The position numbers and the translations under genes were made by a program. From positions 12,696,214-12,760,213 of the forward strand of contig OY365807.1 in the NCBI GenBank assembly GCA_959347315.1: a DNA stretch of 64,000 nt. Direction: 5' to 3'. The notes beneath the pieces were generated by a model that saw only the letters and a list, made by a program, of their open reading frames with translations, was not told where the DNA came from and did no database searches. The DNA is from Bimastos eiseni (lineage: Eukaryota > Annelida > Clitellata > Crassiclitellata > Lumbricidae). Below are positions 59,597 through 64,000 of this stretch, one piece after another (position 1 is the stretch's first letter; each line of letters opens with the position of its first letter).

Positions 59597-59845
59597 GTGT
59601 GGCACGGTGGCTGATCGGTAAGAGCAGTTGTACCGTCACACTCAGTGTGCGCTGAGTGAGCGGGTTCGACCCTCGTCCAAAGCGTCACTGTGTAGGGACC
59701 TTGAGCAAGTCCTTCGCGCACAATTGCTCTCCAGTACAACTGCGATTGCGCCGTTGAGGCGTGTGCACTTCTTCTGAGCAAAAGATTTTGGAAGAAGGGC
59801 GATATTAAATTTCCGAATAAATAAATCAGGTCCTGATAAAATTGG
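59597..59845 (+). repeat. tRNA-derived SINE with CORE/MIR-like body
   Basis: The head has box A-like ggctgatcggtaagagcag (59608 on) and box B gggttcgaccc (59662-59672). The body has ctgtgtagggacctt and gagcaagtcctt, matching the MIR/CORE-SINE word GTGTGACCTTGGGCAAGT. The tail has gcgatattaaattt and aataaataaat. About 250 bp. Target duplications were not resolved. Confidence 0.75.
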
Positions 59846-62800
59846 GAATCGGTCAACGCCGAGCATATAGACTACCATCAATGGATGTTCCCAGGAAAAC
59901 AAATTGTTGAAGACAATTATTTACAGTCTTCATTAACATCTGTCCCATGCACTTGACAAGTCTCTATAGCACGACTGTATTCACGAGACTGTACTATAAT
60001 CACACGACTTCCCCACGGCCTCCCATAAACTCCCAGGCCCACCAGAGAGGTCCCGTATAGCTTGCCTGGTAACGCCGGAGTATATCGCCTGACTTCCCAC
60101 AGTTTTTTTCGGTGTTGCATCAAATTTCGACCCGGGCATATTCTGTCCTTTCTTGAAATTGGTCTGCTGCGTCTGTTGATACGAGCAATATAATGGCGTG
60201 TATTTATTTCATAACCCACCAGTATTTGTGGACCCTTCGTATCACTCATGCATATTATGTGAAGAGTATTCTATGAGCACTGGACAATTCTCGACACTTA
60301 ATACCTCATCACTCAGAGTCAATTAACGAAGAAACGGTCACTCGATAAATTTAAGCTGGACACTACTCTAGGATAAGTCATTTTAAGAAGTTTAATGGAG
60401 CATTTGTCAAAGCAGCCAATGGTGAAATTATCTGACTTCAACAAAGGACCCATGATTGAAACAGATGCTTGAACCCTATAATTATGGTGTGTATTGACGC
60501 AGAGATACTAGTATACATAAACGATTCTGTAGGCTAATTAGGAAGTTGTAAGAAAGAGCAAATAGGTAAAATAGCCATAATGTCTGGCATTGAGGAGTTT
60601 TAGCCATCCTTGTGGCTCAGTTGACTACATGTATGCATACAGAATAAGAAAGAGGGTCGTATATATAGAGAATGTTCGAGTGATGAGATGGAGTCTATAT
60701 ATAGCGCTGCAGGACTTTTGCTAAATTCTATCAAAGGATGAATTAATATCGGATCATTTGAGTGGAGGATCAGTTTAAAGATCAACGGACTATTAACACA
60801 TGAATAAGTAGAAAATATGAGATATTGTGTTTGTAAATAAATGAATAGGCAGTTAAGTGCAAGTGAGTAAGTCAAAGACGATTTAATAAGTTTGTTTTAA
60901 GTATCAAGTATGAATAGACAGCGTTTAAATTAATGTGATCATAGGAGGCAGGGTAAAGATTACCAGGTGCCTTTTTAAACTAGTTAATTAGCGTAGGGAT
61001 AGTAGGCATATATAAGCCAGATAATTAATAGAAGCATGTAATCAGAAAGTAACGGCGCTTTTATAAGATAATGTATAATATATAACTATATAATTGTATA
61101 TCCACATATTAGAAACTGTGCATATATATATCCATTATTACGGCCTATGCACTGCGTACGAAGTATAGCTGCATGTGTGTGTAAACTATAGGCAGTTAAG
61201 TATATCAAGTCATCTTTATTTACCTAACAAAAGTCCTTATATGTACACTTTATACAGTCAAGTATGCGTATAACTCGCCTGAGAGATCGATGAGTTATTG
61301 ACCCCAGCTTCAATAAATGTCTCTTAGTGGACGGGTTTCAGAGGGTTAATGAAGGGCGTGCAAACATTTTCGGAAGGCTAATTGAAAGGCTACCGATCGA
61401 TCTATATCGGCCGACAGATCGGCCGATAGTCCTATGTATGTCGGAGTCGGCAGTCCATATAACATTTTATTGTTTCAGGTATCCTTCGATCTGGTAAATA
61501 TTTGGCTATGGCACTTCCTTTCATCCGATGGTCTACCACACGTAGGACCCTGAGGCCTAACCAAGCCTATAGATGCGCAATGGGTTGTGCGTTATCTATG
61601 GCAGTTAGAGTGCTGGATTGTCCAACTAGTGATGGCGGATAAAAATTCCCATCACAGTTGTAAGATACAACGATAATTCCAGCTCATCCTTTGCCAGTCC
61701 ACAGGTTTTGGGTGGCAATAGAGACTAAAGGTCAAGGTCACTTCATTGCCCTCTGGACATTTTTCGCAGACAAAAACTCAGATTTAGTCACCTGAACAGA
61801 ATCCCTTGGACATAATCCACTGACCTTATCCCTTTGGACATTATCCCACCGGACATAATCTCGATTGTTCTTACATCCTTCTACCACATTCATTGTTGTA
61901 GGCCTACATCCGTCCTCGGGTGCAGAGGCTAAGAACAAAGAGAGTCATTAACATCGTTGCCATCGCGGCTAGCATGAGACATTGGTAGATATGAGGTATA
62001 TAGGCTTAAAATAGTTTGCGATTTCTGGTCATAGATTTCGGTCAAAAGTAAGAATTGGTTATAGCTGCAGTCGCTGGGATAAACTACGTATCAGGGACAA
62101 TGCCAATACCAATACTAAAGAGTTACGACAGGTTTCAACTTTTTCTGTAAATTGGACCATGTTGTAATACAAGCAAACTGCTGCGCCCCAATAAGATGGA
62201 AATTATAGTATAGGTGGGAAGTTGGCCCATAATTCTGGATGAGAATGTTCCTCTTCGTCTCCTTTCGCTGGGTCTGTTGCGACGTCGGTTGAAGACTATC
62301 CTTCACTGTCATAGGGGGAGGGGCCATTAGAGACTTCTAACGAGTCTTCAAATATGCGCTATATAGGCAATTGAAACGTCGATAACGAACTGCGTGTCCT
62401 ATGGTCGCACCTCAGTTACACCCTAATTAAACAGCACATCACCGATTAAACAGATTGGGTGTGAATTTATGTGTGTTTGTGTGAGGGCAATTGTGAGTAT
62501 ACTTTGTGAATGCCTTCGATTGCGTGTTCATGTAAGTGTGTGCTTTTGTGAGTCTGAGTGATTGTGAGTGTCTGCGTAAGTGCGAATGAGTGAATGCGTG
62601 TGTGTGTGAGTATGTTGTTATTATTGTAATTGCGGATAAAGATACAAGCCTACACATCAACATCATGTTTCTCCTGGGCCAGTGACACTTAGGCCTAAAG
62701 TGACGAGCAGCGACAACAACTCAGAAAGATATGTATTAAATCCGTAATACTTCCTCTAAATCGCAATGCAGTAATTCGATCAACGTTTAAGCTGGCGACA

Positions 62801-63442
62801 TTCAAAAACTCATTCTGTTGTCCACATGTATTGAAAGTTCATAATCACTGTTTTGTTGCCGCGATAACAGGGAAGGCAAGGTGAGATGAGGTGAGGCAAG
62901 GCGAGTTGCGACAAGACAAGGTATCGTGTCTCTAGATTTATATAGCGCCTCTCGAAGAATAACTATTCAGAAGGGCACTCAGCTCAGAAGCCAATGCAGA
63001 TTATCCAGTCGTTAGTTTGGTCCTCAATAATGGAGGAAGGTCATTCAAGGTCAAGGTATGGGTTGATGGAATAAGATACATTCGGTTGTAATAACTGGAC
63101 AATCGCATCAACTATGCAGACTTATCAATGAATCATGAGATATACTGACAATCGGTCACCAGACGGTATACCGACAGAATGACGAACTACATGCTATTAT
63201 TTCTCTGCAGACATCCGTATCTTCTGACAACTTTGACTGATTATATAGATTGGCATAGTTTCAATGGCCAAGTTGTCTTAGAGTCTGATTTGATACAATC
63301 AAAAGATGCTTTGCTTCAAGGTCTATAGAAGCATTTGTACTTATACATGTAGTCGCATGATCTTAATTCCTCATTACAAACGTATATATTATATATAGAG
63401 AAGTACGAATTCATAGTAAAATAAGCATATGGGTAAGCCAGT
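59846..63442. other. Intergenic stretch; no gene accepted
   Basis: A 110-codon minus-strand frame (59917-60249, starts MSDTKGPQILVGYE) is the longest ATG frame outside repeats but has no known domain. Other content: TA-rich 61070-61130, GTGTG/GTGAG-rich 62455-62615, gaggcaagg repeats near 62870-62925 and a SINE-tail copy at 62930. Confidence 0.45.
62930..62982 (-). repeat. SINE 3'-tail-like copy
   Basis: On the plus strand it reads agatttatatagcgcctctc then gaagaataactattcagaag, the reverse of the family tail. Confidence 0.6.
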
Positions 63443-63672
63443 CTATCGATCCATCTATCGATCCATCTATTGATCCATCTATCGATCCATCTATTGATCC
63501 ATCTATCGATCCATCTATCGATCCATCTATCGATCCATCTATCGATCCATCTATCGATCCATCTATCGATCCATCTATCGATCCATCTATCGATCCATCT
63601 ATCGATCCATCTATCGATCCATCTATCGATCCATCTATCGATCCATCTATCGATCCATCTATCGATCTATCC
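63443..63672. repeat. 12-bp minisatellite (ATCGATCCATCT)n, about 19 units
   Basis: Almost perfect tandem 12-mers, themselves made of ATCG, ATCC and ATCT tetramers, with rare ATTG variants at the left. Because 12 is a multiple of 3 it stays open in several frames (Ser-Ile-His-Leu or Gly-Ser-Ile-Asp repeats); these are not genes. Confidence 0.97.
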
Positions 63673-63882
63673 ATTCATCCATCAATTAATCATTCGACCA
63701 TTCGCATATGTGCATAAATACATGCCTACTCATATTAATATGTATGTATGCATGTATACACGACTATATGCATATACATAGTTGCAGGCATACGTAGACA
63801 CATGTACACATGCATGCAGAAATACACACATACATACATGCATGCATACGCACACAGCTTAGCATATACATATAAACAAACA

Positions 63883-63941
63883 CACACTCATACACTCATA
63901 CACTCATACACTCATACACTCATACACTCATACACTCATGC
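63883..63941. repeat. 8-bp minisatellite (ACTCATAC)n
   Basis: About seven units, in a TACA/CATG-rich end region (63700-64000). Confidence 0.93.
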
Positions 63942-64000
63942 AATCATACATGAATACATACAATTACACACACATGGGGCAAATACATGTACATATTTAC

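Noticed and set aside
59917..60249. 110-codon minus-strand ATG frame
   Set aside because: No recognised domain, no clear splice signals, surrounded by non-coding sequence; length is reachable by chance. Transcript data would decide.
63411..63781. Open frames with Ser-Ile-His-Leu or Gly-Ser-Ile-Asp repeats
   Set aside because: Artefact of the 12-bp minisatellite.

Overview
This is animal nuclear DNA. It is gene-poor and rich in introns, microsatellites and minisatellites, DNA transposons (hAT and Tc1/mariner), LINE fragments and tRNA-derived SINEs. The two identifiable genes point to a non-vertebrate bilaterian, probably a marine invertebrate such as a lophotrochozoan or invertebrate deuterostome; the phylum cannot be fixed from sequence alone. 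Nothing looks bacterial. There is no operon, CRISPR array or rRNA, and no convincing functional tRNA gene.

Layout: (1) Positions 1-1293 (+) hold the last three exons of a ClC-2-type voltage-gated chloride channel, covering the end of the second CBS domain and a short tail. (2) Positions 1294-12571 are intergenic, with TA, GA, TCTA and GGAT arrays and SINE debris. (3) At 12572-12926 (-) is a TATA-box promoter with the first coding exon of a small secreted or neuropeptide-like precursor. (4) At 14800-16020 (-) is a decayed LINE reverse transcriptase. (5) At 24362-25800 is a decayed hAT element that keeps its transposase C-terminus. (6) From 41895 down to 31770 (-) is the main gene of the window, a p53/p63/p73-family gene. 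Nine exons join with consistent phase at every junction but one, where the donor choice is open. They cover the DNA-binding domain with all zinc ligands and contact arginines, a p63/p73-type tetramerisation domain, a SAM domain and a C-terminal tail with a segment resembling the p63 inhibitory motif. Exons for the N-terminal transactivation domain were not found. The introns carry a small hAT MITE, a LINE fragment and unusual arrays, including CTGACC arrays (sense strand) on both sides of a DNA-binding-domain exon.

(7) At 44576-44760 (+) is a possible terminal exon. About 245 bp running from its last codons into the sequence beyond is duplicated inside a hAT element at 46039-47413, which has a perfect 8-bp target duplication. 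(8) At 51224-53472 a non-autonomous hAT element with an 8-bp target duplication is itself interrupted by a complete Tc1/mariner-superfamily element (51860-53241; perfect 26-bp inverted repeats, TA duplication, intact DD37D transposase). (9) Positions 53481-64000 are intergenic, with tRNA-like SINEs (including one with a CORE/MIR-like body) and 12-bp and 8-bp minisatellites at the right edge.

Exon limits were read by eye from splice signals, phase and family similarity recalled from knowledge; no search was run.
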